DNA from: Timema cristinae
Taxonomy: Eukaryota > Arthropoda > Insecta > Phasmatodea > Timematidae
Assembly: GCA_039000515.1 (NCBI GenBank)
Contig: JBCFYV010011135.1
Span: 16,027,191-16,091,190, forward strand
Length of the DNA: 64,000 nucleotides
Reading direction: 5' to 3'
Positions 46,367 to 57,032 of the stretch are shown in pieces. The notes under the pieces were generated by a model. That model did not search any database, had not been told where the DNA came from, and saw nothing but the letters and a program-made list of their open reading frames with translations. The position numbers were made by a program, and so were the translations under genes. How positions within the stretch are numbered: position 1 is the stretch's first letter; each line of letters begins with the position of its first letter.

Positions 46367-48375
46367 ATTTTTTTTGTTTTACCATTTAAAATGCATTCAA
46401 ATGGTAACATTTTAATGAAAATATTTCAATAACTATTTATAGCATGGTTTGAAAATTCCATAAGAATTATGAAAGATGCCCAGATATGTTACTAAAATAA
46501 ATAAAAAATAACAATGTTGAATTATCAATTTTTTTTAACTACTTTTTTTGTTTAGAACTATGCATTTATGGTTAGGCTCAGCCTTAAGAAGGCTATATGT
46601 AATTAATAACAATTAACCAATTAAATAGATTTATAAAAATATTTATATTTTTTTGTGTACAATACAATAATTTCTTAATTTGTCATTGTGTTGTAAATTT
46701 TAATAGTATATTATATCATAAATAACTGTTTAGTAGCTCAGTTGTTACATTGTGGTCTTTATGTTTAATATGAATGCTATAATCGTGAGTGAGCTATTTA
46801 TTTCTGATGCATTATACCTAGGTTATGGCAAGTGTTTCTATGAGATTATTGTGATTTATAAAGCTTGGTAGTAATGTTTTTCCATTAATAAACTAATAAA
46901 CTCTTTTTACAAAATATGTTTAGGTCATAAACCCAAAGAATTTATTTGTAGCTTCAAGTTGCATCTGATTTTTTTTTTTAAATCGCTGTATCCCTCTTGC
47001 CTCTTTTATTAAATGGCATAAGAACCCCTTGTTTGTTGTATTTAGCCCCTAACCCCTAAGCAAAGTTACACTTCTAATTGTATAGCTTCTCATTACAAAA
47101 ATACTTATGACACAAATAATCACACCATGATTTGATTGAAAGTGTGTGTAGGTATCAATAAAGCTGTTATAAGCCTATTTCAGTTAAGTTAAAAGGATGT
47201 TAAGTTATATAAAAACAAAAGTTGAATTATGACTCTTTGTGTATGATGGGATGAATAATTGAAATAAAACAAAATACTAAAACCTAAGTCAAAAATCGAG
47301 GACAAACTGGTTCAATATAATGGTTCATCTTTTATACACGGAGTATATATAAAACAATCCTAAACAATTTTGGTAGTTTGAGAAAGTTTCAAGAGTATTA
47401 TAAAATATCTCTTTTTCCTAAAGAATTAATGTAGCACTAAGCTATTACACACCTGCAATTAAATATGGTATGATGAAGTAAAGATGACATAATCTATAAA
47501 TATATCTATAGAACTTATTAATTGGGATCAAAAACACATTTTTCTAAAACAAAACTACTAAGCTTCCAGAAGTTCGTCACATCCACAATAAACTAACCGT
47601 TTTTAGCCAACATTAGAAAATAAATGTAACCAAGCAAAAATTTAGTTCCAAAATAATAGAGGGCAGTAGTTTAATGATTCGTTTTAAAAAATAGCATAGA
47701 AGAGAACTAGAATCAAATATTAGTTTAAAAAATGTTCATAGAATGCACTAGGTTCAAAAGAATATTATCAAAAGCTTGCCTTTACACAATATTAACCTAA
47801 TACAGAACTATAAGACGCTAGTTTAAAGTGCCATAGTTTCTTTATCTGAATATGCGGAGCTAGAACCCATGGTGGGTATAATAGTTCAACATGTATCCAA
47901 CGATCCTACATAAAAGTGGATTTGTCACCCAGCGCATCTCTCCTTTTCCCCTAGAATAAACGGTTATGTGGTTAATGGAATTCTTCTGGCAGATCGACTA
48001 CAACACTTTATGATGAATCGAATCACAGTTCAAGCTAACACGAACACAGTTACTCCATATTTCACAGCCACATTGATTGACTTAACCGTTGGTAGCTAGC
48101 CTAAAAAAGAAGGAATAAACTGACAAGACATATAGTTCTAAATAAACAAGACAAAATAAAGCCAGATTTGTTCTTATAAATAATTCGAAAATACTTTTGA
48201 AATGGAAAAACTCTTCAGTTTCACTATACAGAGTGGAGAAATTAAAGCAAACAATTTTTAAAATGAATTCAAAACAATCCAATAGACCAAATTTTAATTT
48301 TAATAGTTGACAGGTTGTTTGAAAGCTTTGGAAACAAAAGTTATCATTTACTGCTTAAAAATACCATCACCCAAA
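46367..48375. other. No gene; unassigned
   Basis: Two kilobases of AT-rich DNA without recognisable repeat, RNA or coding region. Confidence 0.4.
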
Positions 48376-48379
48376 TGTG

Positions 48380-48970
48380 CAGCATTCTTCGCAATGTGCT
48401 ACTGTAATCACTAACGAAAGCTGTGTGTGACTCTGTGAAGGAGATCTTGTAAAATGTCACTAACTTATTGGCGAACTTTAACCATTAAGTCTACAAAAGC
48501 GTGTAATCGATGAGAAAATACCTTCTATTTCAAATACCCCCATAATAAAAAATCGAAGGTGTTCCAATCCGGTGACCGCGGAGGTCTGGAACGTCACCAA
48601 ACCTGGAAATTATGTGCCCTGAAAAGAAATTGTTCAGTGTGTCCATGCTGTGACGAGATGTGTGGGTAGTGGTCCCATCTTGTTGGGACCAAACATTTAT
48701 AATCTGACAGTGACGCAATGCAGGAACAAGGAAATGTGTTATCATTTCTGCATACCATTCTGAGTGCTTTGTTGTTGCTCGGCCGTCAGTATTTTTGAAG
48801 AAATAAGGACCAATGACACCTATTGTTGCAACCCCACACCAAACAACAACCTTTCATTATAATTTGGTATTTCGTGAATTTCTCGTGGATTTTCAGCTGC
48901 CCAGTATTGGAAATATTGTTTGTGCACAAAACCTTTTAGGAAGAAATTAGCCCCATCAGTCATTAGAAGA
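48380..48970 (-). pseudogene. mariner/Tc1-superfamily transposase fragment
   Basis: Minus-strand frames read ANFFLKGFVHKQYFQYWAAE (48890-48955), IGVIGPYFFKNTDGRATTKH (48755-48820), FLVPALRHCQ and VWSQQDGTTTHTSRHSMDTL (48640-48735), FFSGHIISRFGDV (48590-48630), then after a frame change RPPRSPDWNTFDF (48545-48585). This is the DDE/D region of IS630/Tc1/mariner enzymes: the second acidic residue lies in QQDG and the third in SPD. At least two frameshifts. Neither terminus was found. Confidence 0.85.
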
Positions 48971-49254
48971 GTGTTTTGAAATTGCAGATTCTGATTTGTT
49001 TTATTATCGGTGAAGATAAACTAAACCATTTGCTAAGTTTGAGCATTGAACATGATCTGAGGATATTATTGATGAATTCGCTCCAATGAAAGCTCGAAAA
49101 ATTGTTCTTAAATGATAGGAAAGTGAACATACTTAAGTGTTTCAATGACATTTCTAATGTAGCTCAACCATTTTTGAAGCAAACTTTTATATAATTTACA
49201 CAGCTTACGGTTATCTTGATAAAAATAAATCAATTACATTTAAAAAATTTGTAG

Positions 49255-49500
49255 TTGTGTTTCACTGGTACCCGTTCAAGTTATATGTATAGACTATGTA
49301 CTGACGACTAGCTATGCTAATAATATGTTAGGGATAGTAAGCTTAATTTAATAGGAAGTGCATCTACATTTACATGAAGAAAGAGTGGAAAACCATTTAT
49401 GAATAACCACCCTCAGTAAACCTGAGTGAGATTCAAACCCTGAACTCATCATCGGCAGTCTAGTCCACTGTAAGTGTGACGCCTTAGACATTGATAAGAG
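49255..49500 (-). mobile_element. SINE family B, minus strand
   Basis: TACCCGTTCAAGTTATATGT, CATCTACATTTACATGAAGA, GAATAACCACCCTCAGTAAA, GAGATTCAAACCCTGAACTC and CACTGTAAGTGTGACGCCTT. Confidence 0.7.
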
Positions 49501-49611
49501 GACGATAAGCAAGTTTATGTCTATTATTTTTGTGAAAGGCCCCCCCACCCCCAAAAAAAATTAAGTTGCCCCAGGCCCCCTGAGCTCTCTGGGTGGCCCT
49601 GCTCCACCATA

Positions 49612-50125
49612 TTGTCCAGAATTTGTGGTAAGAGTACCCTGGGCGACTTTTATGGATAATGTCTTTATCATTCAACTTAGTTAGAATATGCATAGATACC
49701 TTCAGTTTCTAGATATAAGAGCTAAAACCCTGTATTGTAACATGGTATTTTAAAATTAATATGTTAAGTTAGAGCAAGGCTTAAGTTTGTTGCTCAAAAT
49801 GTGTGTTGAGAGTGCACATGGTGAATTTTATAATAAACTTATTCCTCTTTCAACACATATAAGTGAGAAAAGACTTAGACCTATTCAGTTTCGAGATTTA
49901 AGGCCTTGAACATAGAAGTGAACGAGCTCAATCTCTTAAATAGCCTTGTTATGGTGCTCCTACGTCTTGTCCAGAATTTATGGCAAGAGCACACATGGTG
50001 ACTTTAATAGAAAATGTATTCTTTTCTCAACCCTTATAAAGGCAGATTAGTGTAAAACCACTTCAGTTTCAAAATTTAAGGCCTTAAAATCTGTAGTGTA
50101 ACGGCGGGATATTTTGCAAATACGT
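49612..50125. repeat. Degenerate tandem triplication, unit about 177 bp
   Basis: Units start near 49612 (TTGTCCAGAATTTGTGGTAA), 49789 (TTGCTCAAAATGTGTGTTGA) and 49965 (TTGTCCAGAATTTATGGCAA). Each continues with a GTGACTTTTATA-like segment, a CTTCAGTTTC string, TTTAAGGCC and a TGTAGTGTAAC-type end. Units are diverged. Confidence 0.65.
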
Positions 50126-51836
50126 ATATATGCAAAGCTGTGGCTATTTCTAAGTGATCGTTTGAACACCTGGTAACTACACAAATTTTGTCATTCAAAC
50201 AAAATAGGTAATCAAGTTTTAATATATCTTATTTATTATATTTATCGAACTTTCAATAAAATATAGTTTCTGAAACCAATATACAAGCTAATAGCTAACT
50301 TTAAATATAAGTGTAGTCTTGGCAGACTGTGAACAACATGGATGATAACTACACATTTAATTATATTAAATATTTTTTTCGTATTTGTACAGTATTACCT
50401 GTAAAACTGAATTGTATATACTTTAATGTAAATGTTTCTGCAGGAAAGTGTGGTATAATACTTCATCTTTTTTTCAAACAACACTTTTATTCATCAGAGA
50501 CATGTTTTTGCCTAAGAACATTGAAAGAAACCGTTAATCTGTCCTTCCACAATGAAGCAGACGATAAACTTGAGCGTTACGCTTTGGTCCTTGTCAATGC
50601 GCATGTTTATGTTCATCCAGTATAATATAGTGATCACTGGATTTACCCTGCAAGGACTAAAAGCTTGACCATCCTGCGCGCTCGTGTCGTGAATACAAAA
50701 TTCGCCTGCACTTACTATGGAGCTTATATTCTAGGTGCCAGGCTGCCAGGTGGTCAAATGATGGCTTTTAAATACAAATTGTGGATCAATGATTATTTCG
50801 TCTTTCGCCGAACGTTGGCTTAGTTTTTTTTAATTAGTGTATTTATAAACCATATATATTTTTCTATTTTGAAACGTTCTTCTATGTTCAAAAAAATAAA
50901 AACCACTAACAAGTATTATTTATAATCCTCATATAGTGAAGAAAATCTTTTAGAATGCCGAATCTATAACTTAACAATTTATCATCTATGTCATCAAAAA
51001 GTCCTTTTCATAAATGTTTATAGGCCATTCATATTTCCCGTTTTGAGAACTCCTATGTTTAAAAAAAAACACTATCAAAATGTAGTTATTTCGAAGTAAA
51101 TATCTTAGTCAATATTTAATCATTTAAAATTCTGAATTTTTCACTCATACTTATAGGTCCTTTTCAGTTTTTTTAATACCATGCAGTCATATTTTCTTCT
51201 TTGAGGCTGCTTTTATATTTTTTTAAATATGTTAAAAGTTTAAAAGGCTAATAAAAACGAAAAGAATTTGGTACTATTTATTTTCCATAGGTTTATATCA
51301 GATTCTTTTTTTTCTCAAATCTAATAATTAATCACACACTCGCTCATTCAAGTTTAATCGCTTCTCGGTTTCATAGTACCCCTTTGATTTTAAACGTTAT
51401 TTCAATTACCCATAGTCAAACTAATTCAAATATGAATATCTCAAAATTAGCGATAAAATAAAGCACTTATAGAGTTTAGTGACTGACCGGTCAATAAACT
51501 AATAAGGTGCGCATGAACCGTGTTGTGAACATCCTGCAAAGACGAGATGCCACTGAATGTTTTTTTAAAACAAAATAAATTCATAAGACACTTTATAAGT
51601 GTTTAAATAATTGTTTGAATTACAGTGTAGGCTAATATATTGGTGGCTTATAATTTTTCAAATTAACTTTTTTGTCTTCAAAATAGAATCTTTTAACTTG
51701 GAAGTTTATTTTTTTTATCATTGATTTAATAAGTTGATTCCATTAAGTAAAAAAATAAAATTTTAACTAATCTTACTGCATAATATGATTTCTGAATAAC
51801 CTAGTAATCACAAGCTATAAATAGAAAAGTTTAAAA
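50126..51836. other. Region upstream of the transporter gene; no gene found
   Basis: AT-rich. A perfect TATA-like string (CTATAAATAG, 51815-51824) lies only about 13 bp before the inferred start codon. That is too close for a normal promoter unless the 5' UTR is absent, so I do not call a promoter. An upstream non-coding exon is possible but none is visible. Confidence 0.4.
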
Positions 51837-52646
51837 ATGGATATGAATTTTTTGAAGAAAATTACTGTCGACCTGTGTTATTTTTGTACATGTTTGCAAT
51901 TTACATGCAATATTCAGTTTTCCAAGACATGGTATATGTGAAAGTTTGCTTTTCATCACGCAACGCTTCAATTTGTAACAATCTGCACGACCCTCGGAAT
52001 GCCAAAGACCTTGATGAAGTACAAAACAATTCATCGTGGTGGATTTTGGGGACGACGATGGCATTAAGCATACCATCTATAGTAACTGTGAACTTACTTG
52101 GATCATGGGGGGACTCATATGGTCGTAAACTTCCTCTTTTTATCCCATCTATAGGTGCCTTTATTAGTAACTGTGCATGGATATTGATCGCGTCGATGGA
52201 CTTCTCTGGACCGGTGTGGCCTATATTGATACCGAGCGCCATTTCAGGCGTGTTTGGAGGCTTTGTTTGCTGTATAATGGCGGTAAATAGCTACGTGTCC
52301 AACATATCAACGGAAACATCTCGTACTTCCCGAGTCTCTAAGCTAGAGTCTATGTCATACCTCGGGGGTGCTATAGGACCTTTCTTTGGCGGACTGATAC
52401 TAGAATCGTATGGTCACACAGCAGTGTTTATTGCCATTACCATTTGTCAGTCTCTCATTCTGATCTATGTCTTTGCTATGGTGCCAGAAGTTTCACCTCA
52501 AGAATCTCAACTAACTGAAAAATTGTGTAGTTTGACACGTTTTAAGGATTCCATTACAACCTGTTTCAAACCAAGAGAAAATAATAAAAGAATACATATC
52601 ATATATTTTCTAATATGTTGTCTTATTATTATGAGTGCAACAGCAG
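51837..52646 (+). CDS. SLC46 / proton-coupled folate transporter-like MFS protein, exon 1
   Basis: Encodes the N-terminal half of a major facilitator of the SLC46 group, whose vertebrate members carry folate and related substrates across plasma or endosomal membranes with protons. Visible features: TM1 VLFLYMFAIYMQYSVFQ, an extracellular loop with NNSS, TM2 WWILGTTMALSIPSIVTV, the MFS motif A GSWGDSYGRK (about residues 89-98), TM3 IPSIGAFISNCAWILI, TM4 ILIPSAISGVFGGFVCC, TM5 GGAIGPFFGG, TM6 ITICQSLILIYVF and TM7 IIYFLICCLIIMSATAG. The ATG at 51837 gives MDMNFLKKITVD, but the transporter frame begins only at CCTGTGTTA (PVL), so one base seems to be missing near 51873. Ends at donor CAG|GTTTGT, phase 1. 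The substrate is inferred from family only. Confidence 0.88.
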
Positions 52647-53155
52647 GTTTGTGTCTTTTTTTAAATCAATAACTATGCAAAGATTAAGTTGTCTAAGTAG
52701 AGTTATTTATACAACACTAATCTAAGCCATCAGTATGATTTTAGCACTAGAGACCTCTTTGCCGTGAAAAAAATCACTCGTAAAAATGTATTCAGAAATC
52801 AAACTCAAGCCTTCTGCTTTATTCCATTACAGTTTTCCAAGTTTGGTCAAGATATTTGTTTAAACAAACCCTTCTTACTTCTCGCTCAGGTTATATATCC
52901 TTATCTAATAATTACACTAATGGTTTTAAGGATGGGAAGGTTATATTTAAAGAAAGTTTGCCCACATTTATGTAGATAAATAGTATTCGGAAAACTATTT
53001 TGAAAAAAACACCCGAGCATTAAACCTGATCAAAATTAGAACCTCGATCTCCCCATCATCGGCAGTCTAGTCTATTGCGAGACTAATGCCTTAGTTTGGT
53101 CGAGATTCATCTATGAGCTATTAGCGTACCTAACATAACCATTTCTTTGTTTCAG
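52647..53155 (+). other. Intron 1 of the transporter gene
   Basis: 509 bp, GT...AG, with a strong polypyrimidine tract (CATTTCTTTGTTTCAG) at the acceptor. Holds one old family B SINE. Confidence 0.85.
52880..53105 (-). mobile_element. SINE family B in intron 1
   Basis: CTCAGGTTATATATCCTTAT, AATGGTTTTAAGGATGGGAA, GCCCACATTTATGTAGATAA, AACCTCGATCTCCCCATCAT, GTCTATTGCGAGACTAATGCC. Confidence 0.68.
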
Positions 53156-53395
53156 GTGAAATGGATGTGTCCTACCTCTATGTTAAAGACAAACCCTTGC
53201 AATGGGATTATAAAAAGTACAGCTACTATTTTGGTCTGAAATACGCGTTGGGGTTTTCAGCATTAATCGTCGGTTCACGCATTTTCAGCCACTTCTGTGT
53301 ATCGGACTATACGATCTGTGTGACGGGTCTTATCTCTAAAATAGGAGGTCTTGTTCTGCTTGGGTTCAGCAGTACTGATACACTCATGTTTATAG
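53156..53395 (+). CDS. SLC46-like transporter, exon 2
   Basis: Continues the frame: G split across the intron, then EMDVSYLYVKDKPLQWDYKK, YSYYFGLKYALGFSALIVGS, RIFSHFCVSDYTICVTGLIS and KIGGLVLLGFSSTDTLMFIG. The LYVKDKPL-W...Y-Y--GLKYA block is a signature of the C-terminal half of folate-transporter-like SLC46 proteins. It covers TM8 and TM9 and the start of TM10. Acceptor TTTCAG|GTGAA, donor ATAG|GTAAGG; both phase 1. 240 bp, no stop. Confidence 0.92.
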
Positions 53396-53887
53396 GTAAG
53401 GAAACTCACTAACTAGGCCATGACACCCATCACTTTAGATATGGGTCAAACACATACTACACATTTTAAGAGTGTGAGCTTTCAAAAGGCATACTATTCT
53501 AGTTCCTACACTTTAGAAGTACTAAAAATGCTTTTAAGATACCCAAATGGGGAAAAGAACAAAATTATAGCTCTAATATAGTCCTATTTTATTTATCCTC
53601 TCACAACCTACCACAAAATTAGATTTCTAAGTGCACCAATAGATACAGTATATTCCTGATAAACTTTATATTTGCTCCAATCGCCCAAATTAAATATCTG
53701 AGTGAGTAATTGGACTTGGCTGTGGAGTCGGTACATCGAGCCTTTGGCTCCTTTATTTTTCTACGGTACTGTCAGACTCCGACTCCTTCAGAAATGGCTT
53801 AAGGTATATGATTAACCCATTCCCTGGTGTGGGTATTTTTTATTTGTCTGAACGTTCACAAGTGCAGGCGTGAATTAACATTTCTTT

Positions 53888-54420
53888 TTAAGGCCCTTGG
53901 CCCTGTCGAGTGCAAGTCTAAAACCTATTTTGTAGGATGGTGGGCGGGAGGCGGAAAGGTGTGGCGTGGATTCACAACCGACCAAACTATCCTTCCACAC
54001 CAACAAGAACAGATGAAGCACGGAAACCGTAGATGGCGCTAGCTACCAGACAGGTCTTGCGGAAAAATCATACGTTTGGAAATATCAGCTTTCTTGAGAA
54101 CGAGTGAAATTTTTATGTTCATATTTTCAACACCCCTTCTAAGATAATGTATCAATGTTTATTAATCGTTACATTTTTTATTTTTTGATATGAAGCCGGC
54201 AGTTTTCTATCGAAAAATGTCAATTTTATCGATATTCGCTCACTGTTAAAATTATAGAGGAGGTGTGTATTTAAAAAGTATTACTTAATCAACATACTTC
54301 TAGTCTTGAACAAACTGTTTCCTAAAAGAAAATTGTAAAACACTAAAAATTCTTGAAGATAACGGTTTGTTCCCACGGCTCTGCATTTCCATGCCAAATG
54401 AAAAGGGCCAGTCGACTTAA
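53888..54420 (-). repeat. Dispersed element F, copy 4, complete with TTAA at both ends
   Basis: TTAA at 53888-53891 precedes GGCCCTTGGCCCTGTCGAG. The other end is AAAAGGGCCAGTCGAC followed by TTAA at 54417-54420. Internal landmarks as in other copies (GATGGCGCTAGCTACCAGAC, GAACGAGTGAAATTTTTATG). TTAA at both boundaries fits a TTAA-targeting (piggyBac-like) MITE, an inference. Confidence 0.68.
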
Positions 54421-54599
54421 TAAGTTATAGTAATGACAGCTATGAATGGACCCATGTATTTTTAGCCATTCTAAATACTTCATATTGACGTTAACAGATG
54501 AGACAACCATTTCAATGCTACCCTATGACTATGAATAAATAAATAAATGAGTAGGCCCCTAGCAAAAATATATGTTTGATAAGAGTATATATATATATA

Positions 54600-54860
54600 A
54601 CCCGCCTCGGTGGTGTAGTTGGCTAACACGCTTGTTTCGTGTAGAACCCAACTGCCTAGGACAGGGCGGTCAAAGTTCAAATCTTGTTCGGGTGAACTGG
54701 GGGTTTTCCTAAACGGTTTTCCACTATCCCTTTACACAAATGTTCACTTCCTCTGAATTCAACCTTCCCATTTCATAATCCATTAGTGTAATTAGTACTT
54801 AAGTGTATAACCCAAATGGGTAGTAAGATGCAGTTCTAAAAAATAATAATTATTATTATG
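54600..54860 (+). mobile_element. SINE family A in intron 2
   Basis: CCCGCCTCGGTGGTGTAGTTGG, AAAGTTCAAATCTTGTTCGG, GGTTTTCCTAAACGGTTTTC, ACCCAAATGGGTAGTAAGAT, GCAGTTCTAA and an A/T tail. More diverged than other A copies. Confidence 0.83.
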
Positions 54861-55234
54861 AGTATACAAGTATAAAACAGGTTGCCGAGGCTGCATATAT
54901 AGCTGTGCTAACTACGCACCAGGGAATGAATTAATTAATAATAAAAAAAACTCACTGCAATAAAATTCTCATGTACAAATTACTTCATAGGAAGTTTCTT
55001 TGACACACTGAATTTATATTTGGATAAATTTGTCATTCCAAATTACAAAAATACTCCAGCTCCAATTAAAATTGCATCCGACTTCGGCTCCATGTCCCTG
55101 CCACTGGATGGTCTATTCTTATGGCTCTTAAAGGTTACAACCTGATTAATTGATCTATCTGCCTTGTATAGTGCTCATGTTATATATGAGAGTTCCAACA
55201 CAATCTTTTACCACATCGTCTCATTACCTTTCCT

Positions 55235-55450
55235 GATTATACTTACAATTATATTAAGTAGGAACGCTAATCTTGTAGGGATGAGGAACATATAATTTAT
55301 ATTGAATGTACCCATCATTGTGTGGATGGATATTGAGAAACCATTTAGGGTAAACCACTCTCATTACATCCAACCGAGATTTGAACTCCAATGTCCCCAT
55401 CATTGTATTCTGGTCCAACACGAGTGATGAATTAGACCATGAGCTCACTG
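55235..55450 (-). mobile_element. SINE family B in intron 2
   Basis: GCTAATCTTGTAGGGATGAG, GTACCCATCATTGTGTGGAT, GGGTAAACCACTCTCATTAC, GAGATTTGAACTCCAATGTC. Confidence 0.6.
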
Positions 55451-55559
55451 TTGAGTTAAAAAGGTCGCGAGTTTGATTGGCAGACATGACTGAAAAATCT
55501 TATCGTTGGTTAATCTAAATTTCTCCTTTTATATTTAGTGTGCACTTTCTGAACTGACT

Positions 55560-55850
55560 GATTATACGAGGCATATTCGGAAAATAAGTATCGTTATGCT
55601 ATTAAAAAGTAGAGACACTTTATTTTAAACAATTTTATGATTATAATTAAGACCATACCTTAAACTACTTTTTCAGATAGTTTCCACCAATATTTAGTTT
55701 TTCTTAGCGCGGCACCAATTTCTGGATATCCTTTGCATAAAATGAAGCCGCAATAATATTGCACAGCTCTTTTGACGTCATTGTCATTGTAGCGCTGACT
55801 GGTAAGGAACCTCTTCAAATGCAGTGACAGGTAAAAGTCACTTGGTACTA
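55560..55850 (-). pseudogene. mariner-like element, 3' end with terminal repeat
   Basis: ACGAGGCATATTCGGAAAAT at the left resembles mariner termini (ACGAGG..GT.TTCAAAAAGTA type). Minus-strand translation gives PSDFYLSLHLKRFLTSQRYN, DNDVKRAVQYY and KYWWKLSEKVV, close to the mariner C-terminus including the LFP-LK-L--QRF-DD--VK-AV pattern. Its 5' side is cut by the MITE at 55851. Confidence 0.75.
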
Positions 55851-56316
55851 CAGGGTGTTTACCATCCGAGAAACTTCGGGAAAACTGGAATTAACTGGGA
55901 ATTTGAAATGGTTATGAAAACCTGGAAATAAGTCTGGAAATTTGATATATTACAAAAAAAAAAAATATATATATGGGAAAATGTTTTTACTCAAAATATG
56001 AAATATAATAATCATTAAATCGGTAAATTACAATGTGATTCAAACTAATTTTTTGTTTGAAGCTGTGTAATATATTTTATAATTTTATAATACCTAGTAG
56101 ACTTTAAATAAACATGTTTTATATTTTTAATAATAAAGTCTAAAATATATTAATAGTCATATATAATATTAATAAAAACATGGGGAAGTCAGGGGGGGGG
56201 GCGGGGGGGGCGGAAGAGGGGTTCAAAAGGTGTGACATACTTTTGAGTCGGGAAGTTTAGGAAATGATCAGGGGAAAAGTCGGGGATTTCATTGGTCAAG
56301 TTGAGTAGACACTATG
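55851..56316. mobile_element. hAT-type MITE N, copy 1
   Basis: Left end CAGGGTGTTTACC, right end GTTGAGTAGACACTATG, an inverted pair of the CAGGGTGTCTAC kind typical of hAT MITEs. The interior has AACTGGGAATTTGAAATGG and GGTGTGACATACTTTTGAGT. A poly-G run is at 56191-56215. Confidence 0.65.
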
Positions 56317-56324
56317 TTTTGTAA

Positions 56325-56500
56325 ATTGAAAGATGACACCTGGACACGGGAATCGAACCCGGGACCTTTGGTTTAGTATGTTAATGTTCTGACCACTGAG
56401 CTATCTAGGAGTCGTCCCGTGCCCATGGTCATTCTTCACTCATATTTTAAGGCAGAGTCTATGATGGACGTGTGGAAATCGTCGGCTACAAAAGTGTGAT
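56325..56500 (-). mobile_element. tRNA-like element I with nearly intact cloverleaf
   Basis: Minus-strand reading from about 56412: CCTAGATAGCTCAGTGGTCA (acceptor and D arm), anticodon stem-loop around ACATACTAAACC, then CCCGGGTTCGATTCCCGTG and TCCAGG, which pairs with the 5' CCT(A/G)GA. The conserved flank (TTTTAAGGCAGAGTCTATGA) extends on the 5' side. It lacks certain canonical features and is embedded in a repeat, so I do not call a functional tRNA. Confidence 0.65.
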
Positions 56501-56762
56501 TTTATTTAGATAAACTATCAGCAATCAGCATACAACTTAAAAACTAACTTAAATCTAGAAAAGACACCACATTCGGGTCCCTGGTCGTTAGTCATCACTG
56601 TGGAAGGAGAAACCTGCACTTCACCAATGATAAATTGGTTGCTCATGCGAGGAATCAAACCCAAAACCCTTAGCTCAGTAAACACACACTCTGCCGCTAA
56701 GGTGTAAGAACCTAAATAATTAATGGCAGGAAATCAGTCCATCTATAATGCTAGAATTGATT

Positions 56763-56998
56763 TACATATGGAATAGTTAGTATTAGCACTGCTTCTTACT
56801 ACCCGTTCGGGTTATACGCACTTACGCTAATGTGTAATGGTAGGGTGATTGTGAGATGAAATGAAGGACCTACAGTTTAACGTGGAATCCGAACCACGGT
56901 GGAGACCTGGCATTCCTCACATTCACAAGATGTCTTGTCAGAGGTGAAGGAAGGGTTTGGTAATCAGATAAATCTTTGCCGGGACTACATATGGAATA
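56763..56998 (-). mobile_element. SINE family D, 5'-truncated, with 13-bp target duplication
   Basis: TACATATGGAATA is at 56763-56775 and 56986-56998. The element stops at GATAAATCTTTGCCGGGAC, without head. Confidence 0.92.
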
Positions 56999-57032
56999 AA
57001 TTAGAGCAAAAAGGGTTAGGAACAAACAATAT

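Noticed and set aside
51815..51824. TATA box for the transporter gene
   Set aside because: CTATAAATAG is a perfect match but only about 13 bp before the ATG, so initiation would fall at or beyond the start codon.
56336..56412. Functional tRNA gene
   Set aside because: The cloverleaf is nearly complete, but the same unit recurs in a dispersed repeat with mutations, and the acceptor stem and anticodon loop are not clean.
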